A stretch of DNA of 64,000 nt, taken from positions 1-64,000 of the forward strand of contig CAYUPI010000012.1 of NCBI GenBank assembly GCA_964446585.1, written 5' to 3'. A program made the translations under genes and the position numbers. The notes beneath the pieces were generated by a model. The model was given only the letters and a program-made list of their open reading frames with translations, was not told where the DNA came from and did no database searches. This DNA is from CAYUPI01 sp964446585 (GTDB taxonomy: Bacteria; Verrucomicrobiota; Verrucomicrobiia; Limisphaerales; UBA8199). Of this stretch, positions 48,861-58,078 are shown one piece after another (position 1 is the first letter of the stretch; each line of letters starts with the position of its first letter).

Positions 48861-49478
48861 ATGAGTGAGGCCAGTGAGTTCATTCCGACCCGGCAGTCAT
48901 TGCTGAGTCGCCTGAAGGATTGGAACGATCAAGAAAGCTGGAAGGTTTTCTTCGATACGTATTGGAAGCTCATTTTCAACGCCGCAATCCGAGCCGGCCT
49001 GACCCAGGCGGAGGCTCAGGATGTGGTCCAGGAAACGGTCATCGCCGTGTCGAAAAATCTGCCGAAGTTTGAGTATGACCCGGCTAAGGGTTCATTCAAA
49101 ACCTGGCTCATGCGTCAGACACGCTGGTGCATCATCGCCCAATTTCGAAAAAGGATGCCCATTAAAAAATCTCTGAACCGGACAGCCACTGACACCGAAA
49201 CAATAGACCGGGTGCCCGACCCACGTGTTCCGGCACTGGACGCGCTTTGGGACGAGGAATGGGAAAAGAATCTTCTCGACGCAGCCCTCAACAGGGTCAA
49301 AGCAAAAGTTGACGGGAAGCACTTCCAAATCTTCGATTTGTGCCTTCGGAAAAACTGGCCGGTTTCCAAAGTGGCGAGCGATCTGCACATTACCACTGCC
49401 CGCGTATATCTCATCAAGCACCGGGTTGGCGCCCTGCTCAAAAAGGAAATTGCCTATTTACGAACCAAACCGATCTGA
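48861..49478 (+). CDS. ECF-type RNA polymerase sigma factor (205 aa)
   Basis: A sigma-70 family factor of ECF length and plan: TRQSLLSRLKDWNDQESWKVFFDTYWKLIF and GLTQAEAQDVVQETVIAV (sigma-2), FKTWLMRQTRWCIIAQFRKR (sigma-2.4), and a sigma-4 HTH (WPVSKVASDLHITTARVYLIKHRVG). This subtype, with TYW and DVVQET, is the one often found with kinase-WD40 proteins in planctomycetes and Verrucomicrobiota; such a kinase lies at 52742. Two small ORFs and a glycosyltransferase follow on the same strand. Different subtype from the sigma gene at 23245. Confidence 0.9.
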   Translation: MSEASEFIPTRQSLLSRLKDWNDQESWKVFFDTYWKLIFNAAIRAGLTQAEAQDVVQETVIAVSKNLPKFEYDPAKGSFKTWLMRQTRWCIIAQFRKRMPIKKSLNRTATDTETIDRVPDPRVPALDALWDEEWEKNLLDAALNRVKAKVDGKHFQIFDLCLRKNWPVSKVASDLHITTARVYLIKHRVGALLKKEIAYLRTKPI

Positions 49479-49512
49479 CCCTGAACCCGGGCCATAATCG
49501 AGCTCAGTAACT

Positions 49513-49860
49513 ATGGAAAAGCACAAGGACAAACGAACCACGGCGCCGTTGTTAGACGAACGCATCGCTTACGGAACGCCCGAAAACTGCACCAATGGGC
49601 TGGTGACTTCTACAGGCCTTCACGACATCAGGCGAAGTATCTTGAGGAAGCTGCTGCCCCAAATGGATGAAGCAAAGCGCGTGAGCGCAGAAAGGGACAT
49701 GAACTGCTTGCTGCCTAAAGGAGAAATCGGGGAGAACGAAGCCGACCACCTCGGGTGGGTACGGTGTCAGAGCCAAGTAAAAACCAAAACCAAAAAACGC
49801 CATGGCCAAAAAGAAAAAAACAGCACGCAGAAGGAAGCTCAAACCCCGTTACAGCCCTAA
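49513..49860 (+). CDS. Hypothetical protein (115 aa)
   Basis: The function is not recognised. The hydrophilic 115-aa protein has a central helix (GLHDIRRSILRKLLPQMDEA) and a lysine-rich C-terminus (KTKTKKRHGQKEKN). It lies 34 bases after the sigma gene and could be its cotranscribed partner. The C-terminal 20 codons overlap, in another frame, the start of the small basic ORF at 49802. One of the two overlapping frames may not be translated. Confidence 0.45.
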   Translation: MEKHKDKRTTAPLLDERIAYGTPENCTNGLVTSTGLHDIRRSILRKLLPQMDEAKRVSAERDMNCLLPKGEIGENEADHLGWVRCQSQVKTKTKKRHGQKEKNSTQKEAQTPLQP

Positions 49861-49948
49861 GCCCAAACACATCCGTCGCCGCAGAAGAAAGTTAATGGAG
49901 GAGGAAGTTTCACCTAGCAGCCGCCTCCCAGACAGCCCACCGGATTGA
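49802..49948 (+). CDS. Very small basic protein (48 aa)
   Basis: A 48-residue frame starting MAKKKKTARRRKLKPR, with more than 20 Lys/Arg residues, ending EEEVSPSSRLPDSPPD. Such short poly-basic proteins occur in many bacteria as nucleic-acid-binding or ribosome-associated peptides. No clear ribosome-binding site; it overlaps the 3' end of the preceding ORF. Kept at low confidence. Confidence 0.35.
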   Translation: MAKKKKTARRRKLKPRYSPKPKHIRRRRRKLMEEEVSPSSRLPDSPPD

Positions 49949-50050
49949 GTCCGCAGTTTCAGAAGGGCTGGAACAAGTAGCGAGGGCGGGCGCCTTCCCC
50001 TCTGCGTGGTTGTGCAAGCAAGGCGCGCGCCCTCCTCCCCCGTCACCTCG

Positions 50051-52624
50051 ATGAGGAAACTGATCCTGAGATCTGGACTGCCGGTGGGCGACATGGTGAT
50101 GTTAACAGCCGCGATTCGCGACCTACACCACTGCTATCCCGGGAAGTATTTGACAGATGTGCGGACGCGCTGTCCCGAGCTTTGGGAACAAAGCCCGCAT
50201 TTGACTCCCTTGTCTGAAAATGACCCGGAAGCGGAGCAAATCGACTGTGAATACCCTCTCATCAATCACTGCAATCAGCTCCCCTACCATTGTCTGCATG
50301 GCTTCATCAAATTTCTCAACGAGCGGTTACACATCGCCATCGAGCTGACGAAGAGCAAAGGCGATATCCATCTGTCAGACCAGGAAAAATCATGGTATTC
50401 ACAAGTTCAAGAACTGACAGGAGTGGAGACGCCATTTTGGATCATCGCCGCCGGTGGAAAGTATGACGTCACCGTCAAGTGGTGGGAAACATGCCGTTAC
50501 CAGGAAGTGGTGGACCGCCTCCGCGGCAGGATTCAATTTGTTCAGGTCGGTCTATGCGGTCATCACCATCCTAAGCTCGAAGGGGTGATCGATTTGCGAG
50601 GTCAAACCACCCTTCGAGAGCTGATCCGGTTGGTTTATCACTCTCAGGGCGTGCTATGTCCTATCACATCATTGATGCATTTAGCTGCCGCCGTGGAGAC
50701 TAAACGATCGCGGTGGCCCCACCGCCCGTGCGTGGTGATTGCCGGCGGCCGCGAGCCAGCACATTGGGAAGCATATCCTGGGCACCAGTTCATTCATCTG
50801 AATGGTGCGCTGGCCTGTTGCGCCAAGGGAGGATGTTGGAAAGATCGCACCGTGCCTTTGCGGGATGGTGACAAGCGTGACAAGCCAGGCCGGTTGTGTG
50901 TGGACGTAGTCGACGGGCTGCCGCGGTGCATGAACATGATCACACCTGAGGAAGTCATCCGCCGTATCGAAACCTATTACACGGGTGGCATTCTCAAGGC
51001 CCTCTCACCGGTCCAACGAAGAGCGGCAGAACAGGGCATCGCCGCGACCGCCAAGAATGACTTTGACCAACTTCGGTTAAACATTCACCGCGCCGGTCAA
51101 GCTTGTGATCGGTTTATTGGCACGATCCCGGTGCATCCAGGGCAGTATGAGGGCCGGGGAATCGTCATTTGCGGCGGTGGCCTGTGCTACTTCACTAACG
51201 CCTGGGTCTGCATTAACATGCTGAGGCGCCTGGGCTGCCGCTTGCCGATTCAATTATGGCATTTGGGTACCAAGGAGATGGATGCCCGGATGACATCGCT
51301 TCTATCAGCGCTCGGAGTCGTGTGCGTTGACGCTTGTCAGGTACGCCGAAAATTCCCCGTCCGCATCTTGAGCGGCTGGGCGCTCAAGCCCTATGCGCTC
51401 CTCCACTGCTCGTTTCGTGAAATCCTGTTGCTGGATGCAGATAACGTGCCCGTCGTCGATCCTGAGTTCCTGTTCAACACCCCTGAGTTCCGGGCAAGCG
51501 GAGCGGTTTTCTGGCCTGATTACGCTCACCGCAATAACACCAAGAAAAGGGCCATCTGGCGGAGCTGCGGCTTACGCAAGCCGCGGGAACCGGAATTTGA
51601 AACGGGTCAGCTCGTGGTGGATAAACAGCGCTGCTGGCGGTCCCTTCGCCTCTGCTTGTGGTTCAATGAGAATTCCGATTTCTACTATCAGTACGTGCAC
51701 GGAGACAAGGAGACCTTCCACCTGGCTTTTCGAAAAATAAATCAGCCGTACGCCCTGGTGCCTACGCCCATCCACACGCTGGCGGGCACGATGTGTCAAC
51801 ATGATTTCCAGGGGCGTCGGATTTTTCAACATCGCAACACCGACAAGTGGGATTTCCTCCTGTCGAACCTGCGGGTTAAAGATTTCTGGTTCGAGAAGGA
51901 GTGTCGCGAGTATGTCATGCAACTGCGACGGGGCTGGAATGGTCGTCCTGGACCCACCAGCAGCGGTGCGCTCGTGTTCCCATGCCTGAAAGCGAAGTTG
52001 AAAACATTCCAGCTTGAGGCGGTCATGATTTCCTGTGCAGAACGCGACCAGTTGCGCCAGCGGACGCTCCAGAATTTAGAGAGAACGGATTGGGGTAAGC
52101 TTCCGGTGCATATTCAAATCGATGAATCCGACGGGAAGGATCATGAGCAACGGCAGACCGCCTGCGCTTTGTTAGCCCTGAAGGCGGCCTTGGCTCGCAC
52201 GGCTGATTATGTTCTCTTTCTGGAGGACGACTTGGAATTCAACCGCCATATTCGTCACAATTTGGAACAGTGGACGCCGTTGCGAGCTCGCACGGCGACG
52301 TTGGCGGGCCTCTATAATCCGCAGCTCCGCATAATCGCTTGCGACAAAGCGAGCCACAGCCGAATTGTCGCGCCTAAGTCCGTGTTCGGAAGCCAGGCGC
52401 TGGTGATTTCAAGGCGCGCATTGAAGTTTATTGTCGCTCACTGGAATCGGGTGCAAGGCATGCAGGATATCAAGATCTCCCGTCTTGCGGGACGGCTAGG
52501 ACAACCCATCCTCTACCATGCACCGTCCCTGGTTCAGCATGTCGGCAGGACGAGTGTTTCCGGTGCCCCCTTCCATCAAGCGAATGATTTCGATAAGGAC
52601 TGGAAGATCGCCAGACAATTGTAG
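50051..52624 (+). CDS. Three-domain glycosyltransferase fusion (857 aa)
   Basis: Residues 1-330 resemble GT9 heptosyltransferases (ILRSGLPVGDMVMLTAAIRD, WIIAAGGKYDVTVKWW, LCPITSLMHLAAAVE). Residues of about 370-640 resemble a GT71/MNN1-like alpha-mannosyltransferase: YFTNAWVCINMLRRLGC, WALKPYALLHCSFREILLLD, ADNVPVVDPEFLF with its DxD-like ADN, and VFWPDYAHRNN. The last 180 residues form a GT-A-like domain (AVMISCAERDQLRQRTLQNL, YVLFLEDDLEFN with EDD). The ATG at 50051 starts the GT9 domain. A cytosolic enzyme building a short glycan on LPS or exopolysaccharide by adding successive sugars is suggested; acceptor unknown. Confidence 0.78.
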   Translation: MRKLILRSGLPVGDMVMLTAAIRDLHHCYPGKYLTDVRTRCPELWEQSPHLTPLSENDPEAEQIDCEYPLINHCNQLPYHCLHGFIKFLNERLHIAIELTKSKGDIHLSDQEKSWYSQVQELTGVETPFWIIAAGGKYDVTVKWWETCRYQEVVDRLRGRIQFVQVGLCGHHHPKLEGVIDLRGQTTLRELIRLVYHSQGVLCPITSLMHLAAAVETKRSRWPHRPCVVIAGGREPAHWEAYPGHQFIHLNGALACCAKGGCWKDRTVPLRDGDKRDKPGRLCVDVVDGLPRCMNMITPEEVIRRIETYYTGGILKALSPVQRRAAEQGIAATAKNDFDQLRLNIHRAGQACDRFIGTIPVHPGQYEGRGIVICGGGLCYFTNAWVCINMLRRLGCRLPIQLWHLGTKEMDARMTSLLSALGVVCVDACQVRRKFPVRILSGWALKPYALLHCSFREILLLDADNVPVVDPEFLFNTPEFRASGAVFWPDYAHRNNTKKRAIWRSCGLRKPREPEFETGQLVVDKQRCWRSLRLCLWFNENSDFYYQYVHGDKETFHLAFRKINQPYALVPTPIHTLAGTMCQHDFQGRRIFQHRNTDKWDFLLSNLRVKDFWFEKECREYVMQLRRGWNGRPGPTSSGALVFPCLKAKLKTFQLEAVMISCAERDQLRQRTLQNLERTDWGKLPVHIQIDESDGKDHEQRQTACALLALKAALARTADYVLFLEDDLEFNRHIRHNLEQWTPLRARTATLAGLYNPQLRIIACDKASHSRIVAPKSVFGSQALVISRRALKFIVAHWNRVQGMQDIKISRLAGRLGQPILYHAPSLVQHVGRTSVSGAPFHQANDFDKDWKIARQL

Positions 52625-52741
52625 CCGATTATTACACCGTAACAATCGTGACCGGTCAGCAGGCCTCTGCAGGTGCAAAAATTCGGTTGCAGGTAGCCTT
52701 TTCTCCCGCTTTAATTCGGAGTGTCAACCAGCTTTTGAATC

Positions 52742-55700
52742 ATGGAGCATGCCGACTCCAACCGTGCCGCGCGACCCCAAGAGACGGGATCTCGTCCACT
52801 CCAGATCGAAGCGCCACTTTCCGTCCCTGAACACGAGATAATCCGGCGTATTGGTTACGGCAGCTACGGTCAGATATGGCTCGCCAGGAACATGATGGGA
52901 ACGCATCGGGCAGTAAAGATCGTTTTCCGAAATGCGTTCGAGAGCCAGCGCCCGTTCGAGCGAGAGCTGGCCGGCATTCGAAAATTCGAACCGATTTCCC
53001 GTTTGCATGAAGGGTTCATCGACGTCTTGCAGGTGGGGATCAACGAGGCCCAAGGCTATTTTTATTACATCATGGAGCTGGGCGATGATCAGGTCTCAGG
53101 CGCAACCATCGATCCCGAGACGTACTCTCCCAGGACATTGGCCAGCGAGCGGTCGCATCGCGGCAAGCTCTCGTTGCGGGAGTGCCTCCAGTTGGGAATT
53201 GCCCTCAGCGACGCGCTGGCCGAACTGCATAAGCGCGGCTTAGTTCATCGCGATATCAAGCCGTCGAACATCCTGTTCGTCAACGGAATCGCGAAAATGG
53301 CAGACATCGGCTTAGTGGCAGCTGTCCAGGACGCCCCTTCGTACGTGGGAACGGAAGGGTTCATTCCTCCGGAAGGTCCCGGCACGCCGCAGGCTGATCT
53401 CTATAGCCTGGGCAAAGTGCTTTACGAAATCAGCACCGGCAAGGACCGCCATGACTTTCCAGAGTTACCTACTGAGTGGAGCGAGTCCGAAGAATACGAG
53501 GGCCTGCTGGAACTAAACGAGGTTATTCTCCGAAGCTGCAAGCCGGAGCCGGCCAAGCGCTACCTGTCGGCGGGCGACATGCACGCCGATCTACTCATGG
53601 TGATAAGCGGAAAATCAGTCAAACGGTTAAGATTACTCGAGCAACGGTTCGCCAACCTCAAGCGGATCGCCGCTATTGCCGCGGCCCTATTGGTAATCGC
53701 TGCGGCCATCTTCTATTTGGTCTATCGGGAATGGCGAGTTGCCACTGACGCGCGGCGACGACAAGTGAGCGCCAATGTGTCGTACGGAAACCGCGCAATG
53801 GAACCAGGCGACCTGTTGGCGGCCCTGCCGTACTTCGCGGAAGCTTTGCGGTTGGACCAAGGCAACCATGACAGTGAAACCACTCATCGTCTGCGATTTG
53901 GTTCCGTTCTGGCCCAATGCCCCAAACTGACGCAGATGTGGTTCGCGTCGACACGAGTCAATGACGGATATTTCAGCCCCAACGGTAGCGACGTCTTACT
54001 CGCCGAATATTATGGAGGCGCCGAAATCCATGATTTGCAAACAGGCCGCCTGCATGAACGTGCTTTCGGCCCGAAGTACGCGCTTCTCAGTGCCGCTTAC
54101 AGTCCTGACGGACGATTCGTCGTCACGACTAGCGAGTCTCAAACTGCCATCATTTGGGATGCGATTACCCTCGCTGAACAGGGGCGTTTGCCCCACACAA
54201 ACGCAGTGCTCCGTGCAAGATTTAGCCCTGACGGAAACGAGATTGTTACTTCCTGTCTGGATGGGTATGCACGAGTGTGGGATACGCGCACATTTCAACT
54301 GCAATTCGCTCTCGGGCCGCACTCTAATGGGGTGACTTTTGCCGAGTTCAGCCACGACGGTACGCTCATTGCCACCGCGAGCTACCAAGGAGGAGTGCGC
54401 CTTTGGTATGCCACCAACGGGCAACCCACGGGCATGACATTCCCCCACACCACTTGGGTAACTTACCTTGACTTCAGTCCCGATGATGAACGTCTGGTCA
54501 CCGCATGCCACGATCACAAAGCTCATGTTTGGGATTTGTCCACCGGCAAAAGGGTTCCAGCGGAGATCCGCCACGATGACGCAGTGGTAGGCGCGGAATT
54601 CAGTCCGGATGGACGCCTCATTCTCACGGCAAGCTTCGATGGCACCGCTCGCCTCTGGCGCGCCGAAGATCTGCAGCCGCTGGACTCTAATCCCATCTTG
54701 AGGCACGGCGAACGACTGACACACGCTTCATTCAGTTCCGATGGACGCCGGATAATCACCACATGTACCGATGGCTCGGTAAGGGTTTGGGATCTGGCAG
54801 GTTGTGCCCTGCCTCCCGTGCCCGAGCGCTGCTTGTTTTCCCGAGAGGGTAACCGTCAATTGACCGTCTCAAGCAATCACTTGGGAATCTATGATGCCGC
54901 AACCGGCAAAGCGGTTGGCCCATTGATCAATCCAGCCACCTCAGTTGAGAAAGCCGAGCTGACCTCTAACGGGAAGTTTGTCCTAACAACCTCTCTGCTG
55001 CGGAGTGATGGAGGCCAGACCAACCGCCTGCTGCAAGTTTGGAATACTATGACCGGCAGCACGATGGGCCCTGGTATCTCCCTTCCCGACTTCCACGCCG
55101 GTGCTGCCTTGAGCGATGACGGGCAGCGAATGGCTATATTTTGGGGAGGGACCACACAGGTATGGAGTGTTCGCAGTGGACAATCACTCTCAGCGCTCCT
55201 GCCCCACGAAACCGACGTGAGTTCTGTTCTCTTCAATCCCCGCGGTGACCTCCTGGTCACGACGAGCGGCACCAACGCCAACGTTTGGGAGACAGGTAGC
55301 AGCCGACTGGCCTACTCAGCCTTCGGACATCCAGTTCCGGTTGTTTTTGTGGAATTCAGCCGCAATGGAGAATATCTGGTTACATGTTGTTCAGACCCTA
55401 ATCTTACGAAATGTTACGCCCAGGTCTGGAATGTACGAACCGGTCGTCCGGTGGGTGGGCCCTTGAGGCACGCCGACGGAGTTTTGTCCGCCTGTTTCAG
55501 CCGTGACGGCCGGCGCGTCGTTACCACGAGTGAAGATTTCTCGGCCAAAGTGTGGGACACCTCCACGGGCAGACAAATTGGCCTGCCGCTCACCCATCGA
55601 CATCACGTTCGAGCCGGCGCTTTCAGCCCGGACGCAAGATGGGTGGCGACCGCCAGTTCGGATAAAACGGCGCGAATTTGGGATCCCGAAAACACCGATC

Positions 55701-56158
55701 CGCTCACACCCCCATTGGGGCATCTGGTGAAATTGGTGGACGTAAATTTCCTCTCAGATGGGCGCCACATTGTCACTGCGGATAATAAAGGTCTTCGCTA
55801 TATTTGGCCCTTGCCCATCGACGATCGGCCGGTGGCCGATCTCACCCGACTGGCCGTACTCCTTTCGGGCGGGCAATTCATTCCTACCGCCGACACGAGT
55901 GGGAAGCCGCCTGAATCGCTCAGCTCGATGTGGCACTATCTACTCTCCAAGTACCCCGGCAACTTTTCGACCTCGAAAGACGCCGTTGTTCGATGGCACG
56001 AATGCCAAGCCGAGGAATGCGAGCTGCAAGAAGAATGGTTTGCGGGGGCGTTCCACCTGGAACGTCTCCTGTCGTTGCGTCCTGGCAACGTCGCCCTCAA
56101 GGAGCGTGTCGCGCAAGCCAAAGCTCATTTGAAAAGGGGCGTTTCTGCTCATCCCTGA
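52742..56158 (+). CDS. Ser/Thr kinase - WD40 repeat receptor-like protein (1138 aa)
   Basis: Kinase domain at about residues 35-270: Gly loop IGYGSYGQIW, AVKIVF lysine, HRDIKPSNILFVNG, MADIGLVAAV (DIG in place of DFG), and GFIPPEGPGTPQADLYSLG. A membrane segment follows at about 303-325 (IAAIAAALLVIAAAIFYLVY). The outer part has about 13 WD40 repeats (for example YSPDGRFVVTTSESQTAIIWD, FSRDGRRVVTTSEDFSAKVWD) that would form one or two beta-propellers, and ends with a short TPR-like tail. The DFG change to DIG may alter activity. Likely partner of the sigma factor at 48861. Start MEHADSNRAAR. Confidence 0.9.
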   Translation: MEHADSNRAARPQETGSRPLQIEAPLSVPEHEIIRRIGYGSYGQIWLARNMMGTHRAVKIVFRNAFESQRPFERELAGIRKFEPISRLHEGFIDVLQVGINEAQGYFYYIMELGDDQVSGATIDPETYSPRTLASERSHRGKLSLRECLQLGIALSDALAELHKRGLVHRDIKPSNILFVNGIAKMADIGLVAAVQDAPSYVGTEGFIPPEGPGTPQADLYSLGKVLYEISTGKDRHDFPELPTEWSESEEYEGLLELNEVILRSCKPEPAKRYLSAGDMHADLLMVISGKSVKRLRLLEQRFANLKRIAAIAAALLVIAAAIFYLVYREWRVATDARRRQVSANVSYGNRAMEPGDLLAALPYFAEALRLDQGNHDSETTHRLRFGSVLAQCPKLTQMWFASTRVNDGYFSPNGSDVLLAEYYGGAEIHDLQTGRLHERAFGPKYALLSAAYSPDGRFVVTTSESQTAIIWDAITLAEQGRLPHTNAVLRARFSPDGNEIVTSCLDGYARVWDTRTFQLQFALGPHSNGVTFAEFSHDGTLIATASYQGGVRLWYATNGQPTGMTFPHTTWVTYLDFSPDDERLVTACHDHKAHVWDLSTGKRVPAEIRHDDAVVGAEFSPDGRLILTASFDGTARLWRAEDLQPLDSNPILRHGERLTHASFSSDGRRIITTCTDGSVRVWDLAGCALPPVPERCLFSREGNRQLTVSSNHLGIYDAATGKAVGPLINPATSVEKAELTSNGKFVLTTSLLRSDGGQTNRLLQVWNTMTGSTMGPGISLPDFHAGAALSDDGQRMAIFWGGTTQVWSVRSGQSLSALLPHETDVSSVLFNPRGDLLVTTSGTNANVWETGSSRLAYSAFGHPVPVVFVEFSRNGEYLVTCCSDPNLTKCYAQVWNVRTGRPVGGPLRHADGVLSACFSRDGRRVVTTSEDFSAKVWDTSTGRQIGLPLTHRHHVRAGAFSPDARWVATASSDKTARIWDPENTDPLTPPLGHLVKLVDVNFLSDGRHIVTADNKGLRYIWPLPIDDRPVADLTRLAVLLSGGQFIPTADTSGKPPESLSSMWHYLLSKYPGNFSTSKDAVVRWHECQAEECELQEEWFAGAFHLERLLSLRPGNVALKERVAQAKAHLKRGVSAHP

Positions 56159-56488
56159 GAGTCGGTCGCACACCGCCCAGATAGTGTGGGGGTGGTCCTG
56201 GTAAGAGGACAGAGTTCCATTCGTGTTCAACTTTTCGCGCTCCGGGCTGTTGCATCGTTTTCCGGCACGTTACGCAAGATTCTTGAAAGATTGAAACCTT
56301 CTGAAGCGTACGTAACGGAAGACAGCTATGGTACTACCCACAATTGGGCTGGGTTTCTCAGAAGGAATTCAGATCTCCAGAAAGCGCCGCTACGTGTCCC
56401 ATCGGGATCAAGCGCGCCACAATGATCGTGCTGTCGAAGGGAACAATCGAGACGGGTACGACTTACAGGAAAGCAAAACCCAAATCCC
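56159..56488. other. Intergenic region, no confident gene
   Basis: A 79-aa open frame at 56186-56425 (+) has no family features, no ribosome-binding site and shares the region with an equally long frame on the other strand, so it is not called. No hairpin or RNA gene was recognised. Confidence 0.4.
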
Positions 56489-56893
56489 GTGAGCGCGCGC
56501 CTTTCGAGAATACAGGACTGGGAAATGCTGGCGAAAGACGCCAAGTTCCGGCCCGGAGTCATGGCAGCTCTCTGTCCCATCAGCATGAGGCAATTGGAAC
56601 GATTCTTTGCTAAGCACTTTAATAAGGCTCCACGTGCCTGGACCCGGGAATTACAACTCGACATGGCCCTTCGGCTGATTTCGCAGGGCTGGTCGAACAA
56701 AGCGGTAGTCGAGGAATTGGGGTTTGCCAATGAATCGCATTTTTGCCACGAATTCAAAAAATTCTACGGCGCTTCGCCGCAATCCTTTGCACCAGTGTAC
56801 GGCAACCAGCCTGTGAACGGCTCTGGAACGGGTGTAGCTGGCAATGGGGCACGGAGATTGTTGGTGACACATCGCGAATTACGTCGTGTTTAG
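56489..56893 (+). CDS. AraC-type HTH domain protein (134 aa)
   Basis: A short protein made almost only of an AraC-family DNA-binding domain: LCPISMRQLERFFAKHFNKAPRAWTRELQL (first HTH) and GWSNKAVVEELGFANESHFCHEFKKFYGASPQSF (second HTH with the usual FxxESHFxxxFKK signature). No ligand-binding domain precedes it. GTG at 56489 is the earliest start in frame; a later start is possible. It is followed by the S1/P1 nuclease gene after about 100 bases. DNA binding is well supported by the motif; targets are not. Confidence 0.75.
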   Translation: MSARLSRIQDWEMLAKDAKFRPGVMAALCPISMRQLERFFAKHFNKAPRAWTRELQLDMALRLISQGWSNKAVVEELGFANESHFCHEFKKFYGASPQSFAPVYGNQPVNGSGTGVAGNGARRLLVTHRELRRV

Positions 56894-56991
56894 GCAAGAA
56901 TGTCGCCCTTAGACAAGCAATTTTGCTTCACGCCCTCATAAGGAAGTGGCGTGATCGCAAAAACCAAGTCGCACAGAGAAATGATTGACAA

Positions 56992-58038
56992 ATGATCTGC
57001 GCTTCAGGTGAAAGAACGAACAGAGAGATAGGTAGAGTTTTCGGAATCGGAAAACGACAGGTGACTTTGCTGTCCCGTTTCATGGTCGTGTTCGGCGCTC
57101 TGATTCTATCCGTTGCGCAAGCAAGGGCCTGGAATTCAACGGGCCACATGACGGTTGCGGAATTGGCATGGCGCAACCTCTCCACAGTCAAACGCAACGC
57201 CATTTCCGCTCTCCTGAAGCAACACCCGCATTACACGCTCCTGTTGATCAAAAAAATGGATCCGAACGCTGACCCCGATGAATGGGTCTTTCTCACCGCC
57301 GCCACTTGGCCCGACCTCGTTCGTCCTGCACGCCCCGGGCAGCCACCCAAACCGCCGGAAGTCACCAAGTACCATCACGCCGCCTGGCACTTTGTTGACT
57401 TCCCGTACCTCTGGCCCGCCGATGTGGCTCATTTTGATGCCCATCAACTCGCGCCGCCTGTGACCAACGCGCTCTGGGCGATCTCTAACGCGATTATCAC
57501 GCTCAAGGACGCCCACGCTGCCGCCTCGGAGCGCGCGCTCAGCCTCTGCTGGCTCTTGCATCTTGTAGGCGACATCCACCAGCCGCTCCACTGTGCGACC
57601 ATGTACTCAGACGCCTACCCGAATGGCGACAAAGGCGGCAACGCCTTGGCCCTGGCCGAGGCGGGCCACAAACCTACGCCCCTGCACACGCTCTGGGACG
57701 ACCTTCTGGGCACGACCGGGAGCTACCATTTTATTGACAACGTGGCAGACGGACTCGACAGCGGGACCACGTACGATGCGATAAAGCAAAAGAACTACCG
57801 AAACCATAAGACCTACCAGAGCTGGGCCACCGAGAGCTTCGCCGCCGCTCGCACCTTCGCATATGACGAGGGCAGCCTTCAATTCGCCAAATGGAGCGAT
57901 TTTGAGAGCCACAAGATCAGCGACACGGACGTGCCGGTGCTGACATCAGCCTACGAGAATCGTGCGAATGATATAGCCAGCCGGCGTATCGCCCTGGCCG
58001 GAAAGCGATTGGCGGATGTGCTGAAGAAACTTTTCTAG
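56992..58038 (+). CDS. S1/P1 family secreted nuclease
   Basis: A secreted zinc nuclease of single-stranded nucleic acids. After a signal peptide (FGALILSVAQARA) the mature chain starts at WNSTGH, with Trp1 as the N-terminal zinc ligand. Then follow VTKYHHAAWHFVDFP, CWLLHLVGDIHQPLHC and DAYPNGDKGGNALAL, with the other ligands, and a C-terminal helix SRRIALAGKRLADVL. The family's three-zinc site seems complete. The N-terminal 30 residues before the signal peptide are probably not translated; a start at 57082 (MVVFGALIL) would be more usual. Exported nuclease could scavenge DNA or phosphate. Confidence 0.88.
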   Translation: MICASGERTNREIGRVFGIGKRQVTLLSRFMVVFGALILSVAQARAWNSTGHMTVAELAWRNLSTVKRNAISALLKQHPHYTLLLIKKMDPNADPDEWVFLTAATWPDLVRPARPGQPPKPPEVTKYHHAAWHFVDFPYLWPADVAHFDAHQLAPPVTNALWAISNAIITLKDAHAAASERALSLCWLLHLVGDIHQPLHCATMYSDAYPNGDKGGNALALAEAGHKPTPLHTLWDDLLGTTGSYHFIDNVADGLDSGTTYDAIKQKNYRNHKTYQSWATESFAAARTFAYDEGSLQFAKWSDFESHKISDTDVPVLTSAYENRANDIASRRIALAGKRLADVLKKLF

Positions 58039-58078
58039 GAACTCAGCTACTAACAATAACGTCTACACAACGGACAAT

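Noticed and set aside
56186..56425. 79-aa ORF between the kinase-WD40 gene and the AraC-type gene
   Set aside because: No ribosome-binding site, no similarity seen, and competing frames on both strands.
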